From NCBI GenBank assembly GCA_021826485.1, contig JAKAZX010000223.1, forward strand, positions 1-6,794: a stretch of 6,794 bases of DNA, given 5' to 3'. This DNA comes from Pseudomonadota bacterium. GTDB lineage: Bacteria > Pseudomonadota > Alphaproteobacteria > Acetobacterales > Acetobacteraceae. Of the stretch, positions 1 to 5,407 are shown one piece after another. The stretch's first letter is position 1, and every line of letters starts with the position of its first letter. The position numbers and the translations under genes are program-made. The notes beneath the pieces are model-generated. The model did not search any database, was not told the DNA's origin, and was given only the letters and a program-made list of their open reading frames with translations.

Positions 1-173
1 TGGACTGGAGCGAGCGACGCCCGCACATCGCGGGCCAGGTGGGGGCAGCGATCTGCCGGACCTGCTTCACCCGCGGCTGGCTGCGCCGGCTGGAGGGGAC
101 GCGGGCGGTGGCGATCACCCCGGCGGGGCGCGCCGGCCTGCGTCAGGCGTTCGGCATCCGCCTCGACACTTAG
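1..173 (+). CDS. C-terminal end of an ArsR-type helix-turn-helix transcriptional regulator (5' partial)
   Basis: The gene enters from the left edge; the first full codon is at 3 and it ends at TAG 171-173, giving 56 visible residues. They begin DWSERRPHIAGQVGAAIC, followed by TRGWLRR, a short turn, AVAITPAGRAGL and a terminal FGI segment. This resembles the conserved C-terminal part of a group of ArsR-like winged-helix regulators in which 'DW-ERR-H-AG-LGA' and 'GWLRR...R-V-LTPAGR-GL...FG' recur (from memory of the family). The DNA-binding helix-turn-helix itself is outside the window, so the effector and targets cannot be told. The stop codon overlaps the stop of the convergent small gene at 170-172, so no intergenic terminator exists between them. 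Confidence 0.72.
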   Translation, partial: DWSERRPHIAGQVGAAICRTCFTRGWLRRLEGTRAVAITPAGRAGLRQAFGIRLDT

Positions 174-454
174 GCGAACTGGCCGCGCAGGAAGCCGAGC
201 GCGGGAAGCGGCTTCCACTTGCGCGGCAGGTCGGCGCGGCGGATCGGCGCGACGCTGTAATGCGGCACCGGCTGGCGGGCGCCGCGCAGGAACGCCTCAT
301 AGGCGCGTACCTGCTGTTCGCGCCATGTCCGGTCGGCCAGCGCCGCCATCCGGCTGGCATAGACTTCGGCCACCCGGTGGGTCTTGCCGACCGAGGCCAC
401 CACCGCCCAGACCGTATCCTCCGCCCCGCCGCGCAGGCTCGCCACTTCCCCCAT
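170..454 (-). CDS. Small conserved-looking hypothetical protein, 94 aa
   Basis: I do not recognise the family. The leftward frame from ATG 454-452 to TAA 172-170 uses G or C at nearly every third codon position, as the neighbouring real genes do, which argues it is coding. The product has no evident signal peptide or membrane segment. Residues about 12-60 look helical (TVWAVVASV, RVAEVYASRMAALA, WREQQVRAYEAFLRGA), followed by a Pro/Arg-rich tail containing RRADLPRKWKPLPALGFLRG. I chose ATG 454 because a six-codon mini-ORF with a good SD ends in a TGA overlapping that ATG. An in-frame GTG at 463-461 would give 97 residues. A candidate leftward promoter lies at 512-540. A small cytosolic, perhaps nucleic-acid-contacting protein is conceivable from the basic tail, but that is speculation. 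Confidence 0.62.
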   Translation of the reverse strand: MGEVASLRGGAEDTVWAVVASVGKTHRVAEVYASRMAALADRTWREQQVRAYEAFLRGARQPVPHYSVAPIRRADLPRKWKPLPALGFLRGQFA

Positions 455-474
455 CAGGGGCACGTCCCCGTCAT
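454..474 (-). other. Possible leader mini-ORF (MTGTCP) coupled to the small hypothetical gene
   Basis: On the minus strand an SD-like GGGAG (488-484) is followed after 9 nt by ATG 474-472, five more codons (ACG GGG ACG TGC CCC) and TGA 456-454. The A of that TGA is the first base of ATG 454, a TGATG stop-start overlap typical of translational coupling or re-initiation. The peptide would be MTGTCP. I see no SD closer to ATG 454. It may instead be a chance reading frame. Confidence 0.3.
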
Positions 475-511
475 GCCGGCGTTCTCCCGATGGCAGTCTT
501 GCTTCCGACTG

Positions 512-540
512 AGTATGGCAATGGCGGCGGCCGGCGCCAA
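512..540 (-). promoter_or_regulatory. Candidate sigma70 promoter for the small leftward gene
   Basis: Read on the minus strand: TTGGCG (540-535), a 17-bp spacer, then CATACT (517-512). Each hexamer matches 4 of 6 consensus positions, and transcription would start near 505, about 50 nt before the ATG at 454. It sits back to back with the ffh promoter, with 11 bp between the two -35 boxes. The evidence is motif and spacing only. Confidence 0.35.
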
Positions 541-551
541 CCGCGCATTGC

Positions 552-580
552 TTGACACCGCCGCGCCCGGCGCCGATAAC
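552..580 (+). promoter_or_regulatory. Sigma70-type promoter driving ffh and probably the whole operon
   Basis: A perfect -35 box TTGACA (552-557) is followed by exactly 17 bp and GATAAC (575-580), which matches 4/6 of the -10 consensus. Predicted transcription start is around 587, giving a leader of roughly 63 nt to the ffh GTG at 650. No comparable promoter was found between the later genes of the operon, so this may be their main promoter too. Confidence 0.65.
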
Positions 581-592
581 GCCGCCCCGTAC

Positions 593-622
593 CGCCGGTC
601 CGCGAAGGTTCGCGCACCGGCG
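593..622 (+). promoter_or_regulatory. Hairpin in the ffh 5' untranslated leader
   Basis: CGCCGGT (593-599) pairs perfectly with ACCGGCG (616-622). Inside it, CGCG (601-604) pairs with CGCG (611-614) and A605 with T610, leaving a 4-nt loop and one C/C mismatch (600/615). The structure lies between the predicted transcription start and the SD. Only three T follow shortly after, so it is not a convincing terminator; it could affect mRNA stability or translation of ffh. Confidence 0.4.
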
Positions 623-633
623 CGCCTTTCGTT

Positions 634-638
634 GGAGG
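634..638 (+). promoter_or_regulatory. Ribosome binding site that sets the ffh GTG start
   Basis: GGAGG at 634-638 lies 11 nt before GTG 650. The frame stays open well upstream (to an ATG at 260), but that part has no Ffh homology and overlaps the leftward gene and the promoter. Ffh proteins normally begin MFDALS-like, as they do from this GTG. Confidence 0.6.
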
Positions 639-649
639 CCTCCTCACCC

Positions 650-2041
650 GTGTTCGACGCGCTGTCCGGCAAGCTCTCGGGCGTCTTTGACCGGCTGCGC
701 CGCCGCGGCGCGCTGAGCGAGGCCGATGTCAACGAGGCGCTGCGGGAAGTGCGGCTGGCGCTGCTGGACGCCGACGTGGCGCTGCCGGTGGTGCGCGACT
801 TCATCGCCAAGGTCAAAGAGCGCGCGGTGGGGACGGAGGTGCTGGAAAGCGTCTCCCCCGGCCAGCAGGTGGTCAAGATCGTCAACGACGTGATGATCGA
901 GTCGCTGGGCGGCGCCGGGGCCGTCGGCCTCAACCTGAACGCGACCGCGCCGATCCCGATCCTGATGGTCGGCCTGCAAGGTTCCGGCAAGACCACGACG
1001 GCGGGCAAGCTCGCGCTGCGGCTGGCGCAGCGGCTGCGGCGCAAGGTGCTGCTGGCGAGCCTGGACACCCAGCGCCCGGCCGCGCAATTGCAGCTCGCCC
1101 AGTTGGCCGAGCGGGCGGGCGTGCCCAGCCTGCCGATCGTGCCCGGCCAGACGCCGCTGCAGATCGCCGAGCGGGCGATGGACACCGGGCGGCGCGAAGT
1201 GTTCGACGTGGTGATCCTGGACACCGCGGGCCGGCTTTCCATCAACCAGGAACTGATGGAGGAGGTGCGGCAGATCCGCGCCGCCACCGATCCCGCCGAG
1301 ACGCTGCTGGTGGTCGATGCGCTGACCGGCCAGGACGCGGTGAACACCGCCCGCGCCTTCAACGAGGCGGTGGGCGTCACCGGCATCGTGCTGACCCGCA
1401 TGGACAGCGATGCCCGCGGCGGCGCGGCGCTGTCGATGCGCGCCATCACCGGCGCCCCCATCAAGCTGATCGGCGCCGGCGAGAAGATCGACGCGCTGGA
1501 GGACTTCCATCCGGAGCGCGTGGCCGGCCGCATCCTCGGCATGGGCGACGTGGTCGGGCTGGTCGAGAAGGCCGCCGAGACGCTGGACGAGGAGGAGGCG
1601 GAGAAGCTTGCCCGCAAGATGGCGAAGGGCAAGTTCGACCTGGAGGACTACGCCGCCCAGCTTCGCCAGATCACCCGCATGGGCAGCCTGAACTCCATCC
1701 TCGGCATGCTGCCCGGCGCCGGCAAGTTGCAGGACCAGCTTGCCGCCGCGGGCAAGAGCGATCTCGACAAGACGCTGCTGAAGCGACAGGCGGCGATCAT
1801 CGGCTCGATGACCCGGGCGGAGCGCAAGACGCCGGCGCTGATCAAGGCGAGCCGCAAGAAGCGCATCGCCGCCGGCTCCGGCACGTCGGTGCAGGACGTG
1901 AACAAGCTGCTCAAGCAGTTCGACGACATGACCGAGATGATGAAACGGATGAACAAGCTCGGGCAGAAGGGGCTGATGCGCCACGGCCTGTCCGCGCTGA
2001 TGCCGAAATCCATGCAGGCCGGCCGCGGCCGGCCGTTCTGA
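650..2041 (+). CDS. ffh: Signal recognition particle protein Ffh (SRP54 GTPase), 463 aa
   Basis: Ffh binds signal sequences of nascent membrane and exported proteins at the ribosome, pairs with 4.5S RNA and docks on FtsY at the inner membrane. Domains: N four-helix bundle about residues 1-90 (FDALSGKLSGVFDRL...); G domain about 91-300; M domain about 305-463. GTPase motifs: P-loop GLQGSGKTT at 108-116, DTQRPAA at 139-145, DTAGR at 191-195, TRMD at 249-252 (G4, usually TKxD), GAGEK at 275-279. The M domain carries the RNA-binding segment SRKKRIAAGSG from 401 and a Met-rich end (MTEMMKRMNK). Length is normal for the family. The GTG start is supported by an SD and by homology to the MFDALS start. 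First gene of the operon; rpsP follows after 30 bp. TRMD and DTQRPAA are variants that I believe are seen in alphaproteobacteria. Confidence 0.97.
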   Translation: MFDALSGKLSGVFDRLRRRGALSEADVNEALREVRLALLDADVALPVVRDFIAKVKERAVGTEVLESVSPGQQVVKIVNDVMIESLGGAGAVGLNLNATAPIPILMVGLQGSGKTTTAGKLALRLAQRLRRKVLLASLDTQRPAAQLQLAQLAERAGVPSLPIVPGQTPLQIAERAMDTGRREVFDVVILDTAGRLSINQELMEEVRQIRAATDPAETLLVVDALTGQDAVNTARAFNEAVGVTGIVLTRMDSDARGGAALSMRAITGAPIKLIGAGEKIDALEDFHPERVAGRILGMGDVVGLVEKAAETLDEEEAEKLARKMAKGKFDLEDYAAQLRQITRMGSLNSILGMLPGAGKLQDQLAAAGKSDLDKTLLKRQAAIIGSMTRAERKTPALIKASRKKRIAAGSGTSVQDVNKLLKQFDDMTEMMKRMNKLGQKGLMRHGLSALMPKSMQAGRGRPF

Positions 2042-2071
2042 AACATCGCAACTTCTGGAGTTGATCGCCGC

Positions 2072-2410
2072 ATGAGCCTGAAAATCCGCCTGGCGCGGGC
2101 CGGCGCCAAGAAGCGCCCGTACTATCACATCGTGGTCGCCGACAGCCGCGCCCCGCGCGACGGGCGGTTCATCGAGCGGCTGGGCAGCTACAACCCGATG
2201 CTGCCGCAGGACCATGCCGAGCGCATCCGCCTGTTCGATGAGCGCATCCGCCACTGGATCGGCCAGGGCGCGGTCGCGACCGACCGGGTGGCCCGCTTCC
2301 TCGGCCGCGCCGGCCTCGCCCCGATGCCGGCCTGGCGCGAGCAGCCGACTCAGTCGGCGCCGAAGAAGAAGGCGCAGGAGCGCGCCAAGGCCGCCGCTTC
2401 GGCGGGCTGA
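2072..2410 (+). CDS. rpsP: 30S ribosomal protein S16, 112 aa
   Basis: S16 is a small-subunit protein that contacts 16S rRNA in the 5'/body region and helps 30S assembly. The N-terminus MSLKIRLARAGAKKRPYYHI, then VVADSRAPRDGRFIERLGSYNP, is the diagnostic S16 core (residues 1-42). LFDERIRHWIGQGAVATDRVARFL (54-77) is the second conserved block. After about residue 90 there is a low-complexity Lys/Ala tail (APKKKAQERAKAAASAG), a common extension in alphaproteobacteria. GGAG at 2057-2060 stands 11 nt before the ATG. It sits between ffh and rimM, its usual place. Its TGA overlaps an ATG (2410-2412) that is out of frame with rimM. Confidence 0.97.
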   Translation: MSLKIRLARAGAKKRPYYHIVVADSRAPRDGRFIERLGSYNPMLPQDHAERIRLFDERIRHWIGQGAVATDRVARFLGRAGLAPMPAWREQPTQSAPKKKAQERAKAAASAG

Positions 2411-2423
2411 TGCCGGGCGGGCG

Positions 2424-2936
2424 GTGGGCGACGGGCGCATCCTGCTGGGCGTGGTTGGCCGGCCGCACGGCGTGCGGGGCCGGCTGCACGTGCACAGCCA
2501 TGCCACCGACCCGGCGACGCTCGCCCGCCACGAACTGGCCGACGGGCGCGGCCGCCGCTTCACCCTGCGCTGGTGCGGCGAGGGGATCGCGGAACTCGCC
2601 GAACTGATCGACGGGCGGCGCGTGCCGGTCGCCGACCGCGGCGCGGCGGAGCGGCTGGTGAACACGCGCCTGTATGTGGACCGCGCCCGCCTGCCGGCGC
2701 CGGACCCGGACGAATACTACCTTGCCGACCTGATCGGCCTTGCCGCCATCACGCCGGACGGGCGGGAACTCGGCACGGTCGGCGCGGTGCATGATTACGG
2801 CGCCGGCACATCGCTGGAGATCGGCACGCTGCTGCTGCCGTTCACCCGCGCCTGCGTCCCCGCGATCGACCTCGCCGCCGGCCGGCTGACCGTGGTGGCG
2901 CCGGCGGTGGTGGATGCCGGGGGGCAGGCGGCATGA
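2424..2936 (+). CDS. rimM: Ribosome maturation factor RimM, 170 aa
   Basis: RimM binds S19 and assists late maturation of the 30S head domain and 16S rRNA processing. The N-terminal beta-barrel shows ILLGVVGRPHGVRG (6-19). The PRC-barrel half begins at the DEYYLADLIGL motif (96-106) and ends with TSLEIG, LLPFTRACVPAIDLAAGRLTV (129-157). Length fits the family. I set the start at GTG 2424, because the recognised N-terminus begins there. The frame is open farther upstream but only inside rpsP in another frame, and the nearby ATG 2410 is out of frame. No clear SD precedes the GTG apart from G-rich sequence, so translation may be coupled to rpsP, 13 bp upstream. The TGA overlaps the trmD ATG. Confidence 0.94.
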   Translation: MGDGRILLGVVGRPHGVRGRLHVHSHATDPATLARHELADGRGRRFTLRWCGEGIAELAELIDGRRVPVADRGAAERLVNTRLYVDRARLPAPDPDEYYLADLIGLAAITPDGRELGTVGAVHDYGAGTSLEIGTLLLPFTRACVPAIDLAAGRLTVVAPAVVDAGGQAA

Positions 2937-3658
2937 CCTGGCGCGCCAGCGTGCTGACGCTGTTCCCCGGCGTGTTCCCCGGCCCGCTCGGCGAGTCGCT
3001 CGCTGGCCGCGCGCTGGCCCGCGGGGACTGGGCGCTCTCGGCGCACGACATCCGCGACCACGGCATCGGCCGCCACCGCAACGTCGATGACACGCCGTTC
3101 GGCGGCGGCGCGGGCATGGTGCTGCGGCCGGACGTGCTGGACGCGGCGCTGGCCGCGATCGCCGACGACCGCCCCGCCATCGTGCTGACCCCGCGCGGCC
3201 GGCCGCTGACCCAGGCGATGGCCCGCGCGCTCGCCGCCGGCCCGGGCGTGGTGCTGCTGTGCGGCCGCTACGAGGGGATCGACCAGCGCGTGATCGAGGC
3301 GCGCGGGCTGATCGAGGTCAGCATCGGCGACTACGTGCTCTCGGGCGGCGAGCCGGCGGCGCTGGTGCTGCTGGACGCCTGCGTCCGCCTGCTGCCCGGC
3401 GTCATGGGCGCCGCCGCCAGCGCGGAGGAGGAGAGCTTCGCCGCCGGGCTGCTGGAATACCCCCATTATACCCGTCCCGCCGACTGGCAGGGCCGCCGCG
3501 TGCCGGAGGTGCTGCTGTCCGGCCACCATGCCGAGGTGGCCGCCTGGCGCGCCGCCGAGGCCGCCCGCCTGACGCGCGAGCGCCGGCCCGATCTGTGGGC
3601 GGCGCATCTGACAGACCTGCATGGCGCACCGGTTGCCGCTGCCCCGGCCGCGCCCTAG
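2933..3658 (+). CDS. trmD: tRNA (guanine37-N1)-methyltransferase TrmD, 241 aa
   Basis: TrmD transfers a methyl from S-adenosylmethionine to N1 of G37 next to the anticodon, preventing +1 frameshifting. It is a SPOUT-class dimer with a trefoil knot. Visible motifs: VLTLFPGVF (7-15), VDDTPFGGGAGMVLRP (51-66), TPRGRPLTQ (86-94), LLCGRYEGIDQRVIE (108-122), SIGDYVLSGGEPAAL (130-144) forming the SAM pocket, RLLPGVMG (152-159), LLEYPHYTRPADW (173-185) and VPEVLLSGHHAEVAAWR (190-206). The position matching E. coli Arg154 is Arg152. The position matching catalytic Asp169 reads Glu167 (in EEESF) in my hand alignment. The start ATG overlaps the rimM stop (ATGA), so translation is probably coupled. rplS follows after 24 bp. 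Confidence 0.97.
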   Translation: MTWRASVLTLFPGVFPGPLGESLAGRALARGDWALSAHDIRDHGIGRHRNVDDTPFGGGAGMVLRPDVLDAALAAIADDRPAIVLTPRGRPLTQAMARALAAGPGVVLLCGRYEGIDQRVIEARGLIEVSIGDYVLSGGEPAALVLLDACVRLLPGVMGAAASAEEESFAAGLLEYPHYTRPADWQGRRVPEVLLSGHHAEVAAWRAAEAARLTRERRPDLWAAHLTDLHGAPVAAAPAAP

Positions 3659-3667
3659 ACATTGCCC

Positions 3668-3675
3668 GGAAAGGA
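3668..3675 (+). promoter_or_regulatory. Ribosome binding site of rplS
   Basis: The purine-rich GGAAAGGA (3668-3675) ends 7 nt before ATG 3683. It decides against a TTG start at 3662, which would add seven residues not typical of L19 and place the SD inside the gene. Confidence 0.6.
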
Positions 3676-3682
3676 CCACGCC

Positions 3683-4087
3683 ATGAACATCATCCAGACC
3701 TATGAGGCCGAGCAGATCGCCCGCCTCACGGCCGCCCGCGCGGTGCCCGAGTTCCGCCCCGGCGACACGCTGCGGGTGATGGTCAAGGTCATCGAAGGCG
3801 AGCGCGCCCGCCAGCAGGCCTTCGAGGGCGTGTGCATCGCCCGCTCCAACAAGGGGCTGAACAGCAACTTCACCGTGCGCAAGATCAGCTACGGCGAAGG
3901 GGTGGAGCGGGTGTTCCCGCTGTATTCGCCGACCATCGCCGAGATCGCGGTGGTGCGCCGCGGCGACGTGCGGCGGGCCAAGCTGTATTACCTGCGCGGC
4001 CGGCGCGGCAAGTCCGCCCGCATCGCCGAGCGCGGGCGCGACGCCACCGAGAGCGTGGCGGCGGAGCCGGTGGCCGCCGCCGAATAG
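3683..4087 (+). CDS. rplS: 50S ribosomal protein L19, 134 aa
   Basis: L19 lies at the 30S-50S interface and contributes to an intersubunit bridge. The start MNIIQTYEAEQIARL, FRPGDTLRVMVKVIEG (24-39), QQAFEGVCIARSNKGLNSNF (44-63), TVRKISYGEGVERVFPLYSP (64-83) and VRRAKLYYLRGRRGKSARI (96-114) are the conserved L19 blocks in order. After about residue 115 comes an Ala/Glu-rich tail, making it slightly longer than E. coli L19 (about 115 aa). It is the last gene of the ffh-rpsP-rimM-trmD-rplS run. Only 2 bp separate its TAG from the stop of the convergent AraC-type gene, so any transcript end must lie inside that gene. Confidence 0.97.
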   Translation: MNIIQTYEAEQIARLTAARAVPEFRPGDTLRVMVKVIEGERARQQAFEGVCIARSNKGLNSNFTVRKISYGEGVERVFPLYSPTIAEIAVVRRGDVRRAKLYYLRGRRGKSARIAERGRDATESVAAEPVAAAE

Positions 4088-4089
4088 GG

Positions 4090-5049
4090 TCAGGCGCTGC
4101 GGGTTCGGCGGATATCGCCCGGCGCCCGGTCGAAGCGCCGGCGGAAGGCGCGGCTGAACGCGGACGACGACTGGTAGCCCGCCTGCTCGGCCACATCGGC
4201 CAGGGAGGCGGCGCCGGATGCCAGCCGGTGGCGGGCGAGACTGAGCCGCAAGTCGGCCAGGAAACTGAACGGTGCCATTCCGGCGAGGCGGCGGAAGTCC
4301 CGGACCAGGCTCGCCCGTGACGTGCCGGCCATGGTGGCGAGTTCGTCGAGTTGCCAGGCGCGACCGGGATCGTCCAGCATCACCCTGACCACGCGCGCGG
4401 TCTGCGGTTCGCTGAGCAGTCGCGGCAGGCCGTGCTGCGCGGAGTCGCGGCGAAAGTGCACCCGCAACACCATTAGCAGCAGGGCGCTCGCCAGATCTTC
4501 GCAGATGGAGCGGGAGCCGTCCGCCGGGGTCGCCAGTTCGCGACGGATCGCCTGCAGCAGATCGCGCGGCGCGGCCAGTGCGGGGTCATCGCCGGTGCTC
4601 ACCACGATCAGAGCCGGCAGCGCGGCCCGTGCCAGATTGTTGTGCGGCTGGCGGAACCGCAGTCGGCCGCAGATCAGTTCGGTGGTCGGCGGCGCGCCGC
4701 TGTTGCGGACCGGGATGCCGTCGAGAACGCTGTGTCCGATCGGCGGCAGCGGTCGTGCCGGCGCACCGTCGGATCGGTCTCGCAGGACGTGGGTATCGCC
4801 GTGCGGCAGCAGGGCGATGTCCCCGGCGCTCAGCGCCGTTGGTCCCGCTTCGTCCAGATCGAGCACGCAGATGCCAGCGGTGACCAGATGGAAGGCAGCC
4901 CAGCCGGACGGCTCCGGCGTGTCGTGGGTTGAGGCCCATTGCTCCCCGAACTGGCAGACGGCCTGAAATTCAGGCTGCACACGGAGCAGCGGGGCCAGCG
5001 CACTGAGTGGGTCGGCCGCTTCCGCCCCCTTCGCGCCGACGATCACCAT
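4090..5049 (-). CDS. AraC-family transcriptional regulator with N-terminal cupin-like sensor domain, 319 aa
   Basis: This is a predicted ligand-responsive DNA-binding protein. The N-terminal half (about 10-170) looks like the cupin_6 type sensor of AraC relatives: DPLSALAPLL (13-22), WAAFHLVTAGICVLDLD, then LSAGDIALLPHGDTHVL (73-89). The C-terminal AraC domain has two helix-turn-helix units: LDELATMAGTSRASLVRDFRR (234-254) and LADVAEQAGYQSSSAFSRAF (283-302), then RRRFDRAPGDIRR, the conserved signature end. The ligand is unknown. I chose ATG 5049, preceded by GGGGTGG and about 12 residues before the sensor domain. A GTG at 5100 would give 336 residues, but that frame runs through the direct repeat 5083-5123. 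The gene is divergent from the glycine-rich gene and convergent with rplS; the tandem repeats in front suggest autoregulation. Confidence 0.9.
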   Translation of the reverse strand: MVIVGAKGAEAADPLSALAPLLRVQPEFQAVCQFGEQWASTHDTPEPSGWAAFHLVTAGICVLDLDEAGPTALSAGDIALLPHGDTHVLRDRSDGAPARPLPPIGHSVLDGIPVRNSGAPPTTELICGRLRFRQPHNNLARAALPALIVVSTGDDPALAAPRDLLQAIRRELATPADGSRSICEDLASALLLMVLRVHFRRDSAQHGLPRLLSEPQTARVVRVMLDDPGRAWQLDELATMAGTSRASLVRDFRRLAGMAPFSFLADLRLSLARHRLASGAASLADVAEQAGYQSSSAFSRAFRRRFDRAPGDIRRTRSA

Positions 5050-5082
5050 GCCGCCACCCCGCCGCCGCGCGTAGGGCAGGTG

Positions 5083-5123
5083 TGCGTGATTGATCCGCAC
5101 GGTTGCGACATTGATCCGCCCGG
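5083..5123. repeat. Two 20-bp direct repeats at 21-bp period: probable AraC-type operator
   Basis: Unit 1 is 5083-5102 and unit 2 is 5104-5123; they match at 17 of 20 positions, with an identical 10-bp core ATTGATCCGC at 5089-5098 and 5110-5119. A 21-bp period puts both copies on the same helical face, as known for the tandem half-sites of E. coli AraC. The repeats end 34 bp before ATG 5049 of the AraC-type gene. Inference: autoregulatory operator. If the gene really began at GTG 5100, unit 1 would be inside it. Confidence 0.55.
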
Positions 5124-5373
5124 CAATTCACGCGCCGGGATGTCCATGCAAAGGTTCAAATAGAGCGAGGCATATGGCGGACGCAGGATTTGCCGGTGCT
5201 GTTCAAGGCAGCGTCCCGCAGCGGGGAATGCTGTGCCATTTTGTGGATAGGCAGACTTCGTTCTTATGGTCTGCCGCGACGGAATTCGCCTGTCCGGCCG
5301 GATGATGCCGGTTCCCGCGCTGGTCGGATGTGGCTTCGCCATAACTAGCCTGGCCTCCCTGTGGAGAACGGTT

Positions 5374-5383
5374 CCGGATCAAT
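5374..5383 (-). promoter_or_regulatory. Possible single inverted half-site before the glycine-rich gene
   Basis: CCGGATCAAT at 5374-5383 matches the reverse complement of the repeat core (GCGGATCAAT) at 9 of 10 positions. It lies 12 bp upstream of the SD. The flanks outside the core do not match the longer repeat, so this could be chance. Confidence 0.3.
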
Positions 5384-5395
5384 TAATGCTCACTG

Positions 5396-5401
5396 AAGGA
5401 G
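5396..5401 (+). promoter_or_regulatory. Ribosome binding site of the glycine-rich gene
   Basis: AAGGAG at 5396-5401 stands 6 nt before ATG 5408, the strongest SD in the window. It fixes the start directly in front of a clear signal peptide. Confidence 0.7.
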
Positions 5402-5407
5402 TGCGCC

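Larger units (their letters stand above)
5050..5407. other. Divergent intergenic region between the AraC-type regulator and the glycine-rich gene
   Basis: Bases 5101-5400 are about 58% GC (175 of 300, counted by hand), clearly below the operon. Short frames on both strands have no family resemblance, so I call no gene. Contents: the tandem direct repeat (5083-5123), a 6-bp inverted repeat with 9-nt loop (CCCGGC 5119-5124, GCCGGG 5134-5139), a weak rightward promoter candidate (TTGTGG 5241-5246, 18 bp, TATGGT 5265-5270), an inverted half-site (5374-5383) and an SD for the glycine-rich gene. No convincing leftward promoter for the regulator was found. Confidence 0.6.

Noticed and set aside
260..649. 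In-frame upstream extension of ffh from ATG 260 (130 extra residues)
   Set aside because: It has no Ffh homology, overlaps the leftward gene and the ffh promoter, and lacks an SD; GTG 650 has an SD and gives the normal Ffh N-terminus and length.
2410..2607. Plus-strand frame starting at the ATG that overlaps the rpsP stop (TGATG)
   Set aside because: Although the overlap looks like coupling, it is out of frame with rimM and encodes a composition typical of a shadow frame (Arg/Cys/Thr/Ala-rich).
454..2665. Very long minus-strand open frames opposite ffh, rpsP and rimM (392 and 673 codons)
   Set aside because: They are antisense shadows caused by high GC at third positions of real genes; the translations are low-complexity His/Arg/Ser/Ala-rich and match nothing I recognise.
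4119..4141. Rho-independent terminator after rplS
   Set aside because: There is a 7-bp GC stem but no T tract on either strand, and it lies in coding sequence.
5119..5139. Terminator or riboswitch from the 6-bp inverted repeat before the AraC-type gene
   Set aside because: Short stem, 9-nt loop, no T tract and no known riboswitch fold; probably chance in GC-rich DNA.
5241..5270. Promoter of the glycine-rich gene (TTGTGG - 18 bp - TATGGT)
   Set aside because: Only 3/6 and 4/6 matches and a leader of about 130 nt; too weak to list as its own feature, mentioned in the intergenic entry.
5043..5342. Short frames on both strands in the region upstream of the AraC-type gene
   Set aside because: No SD, no domain resemblance and codon use unlike neighbouring genes; the region is better explained as regulatory.
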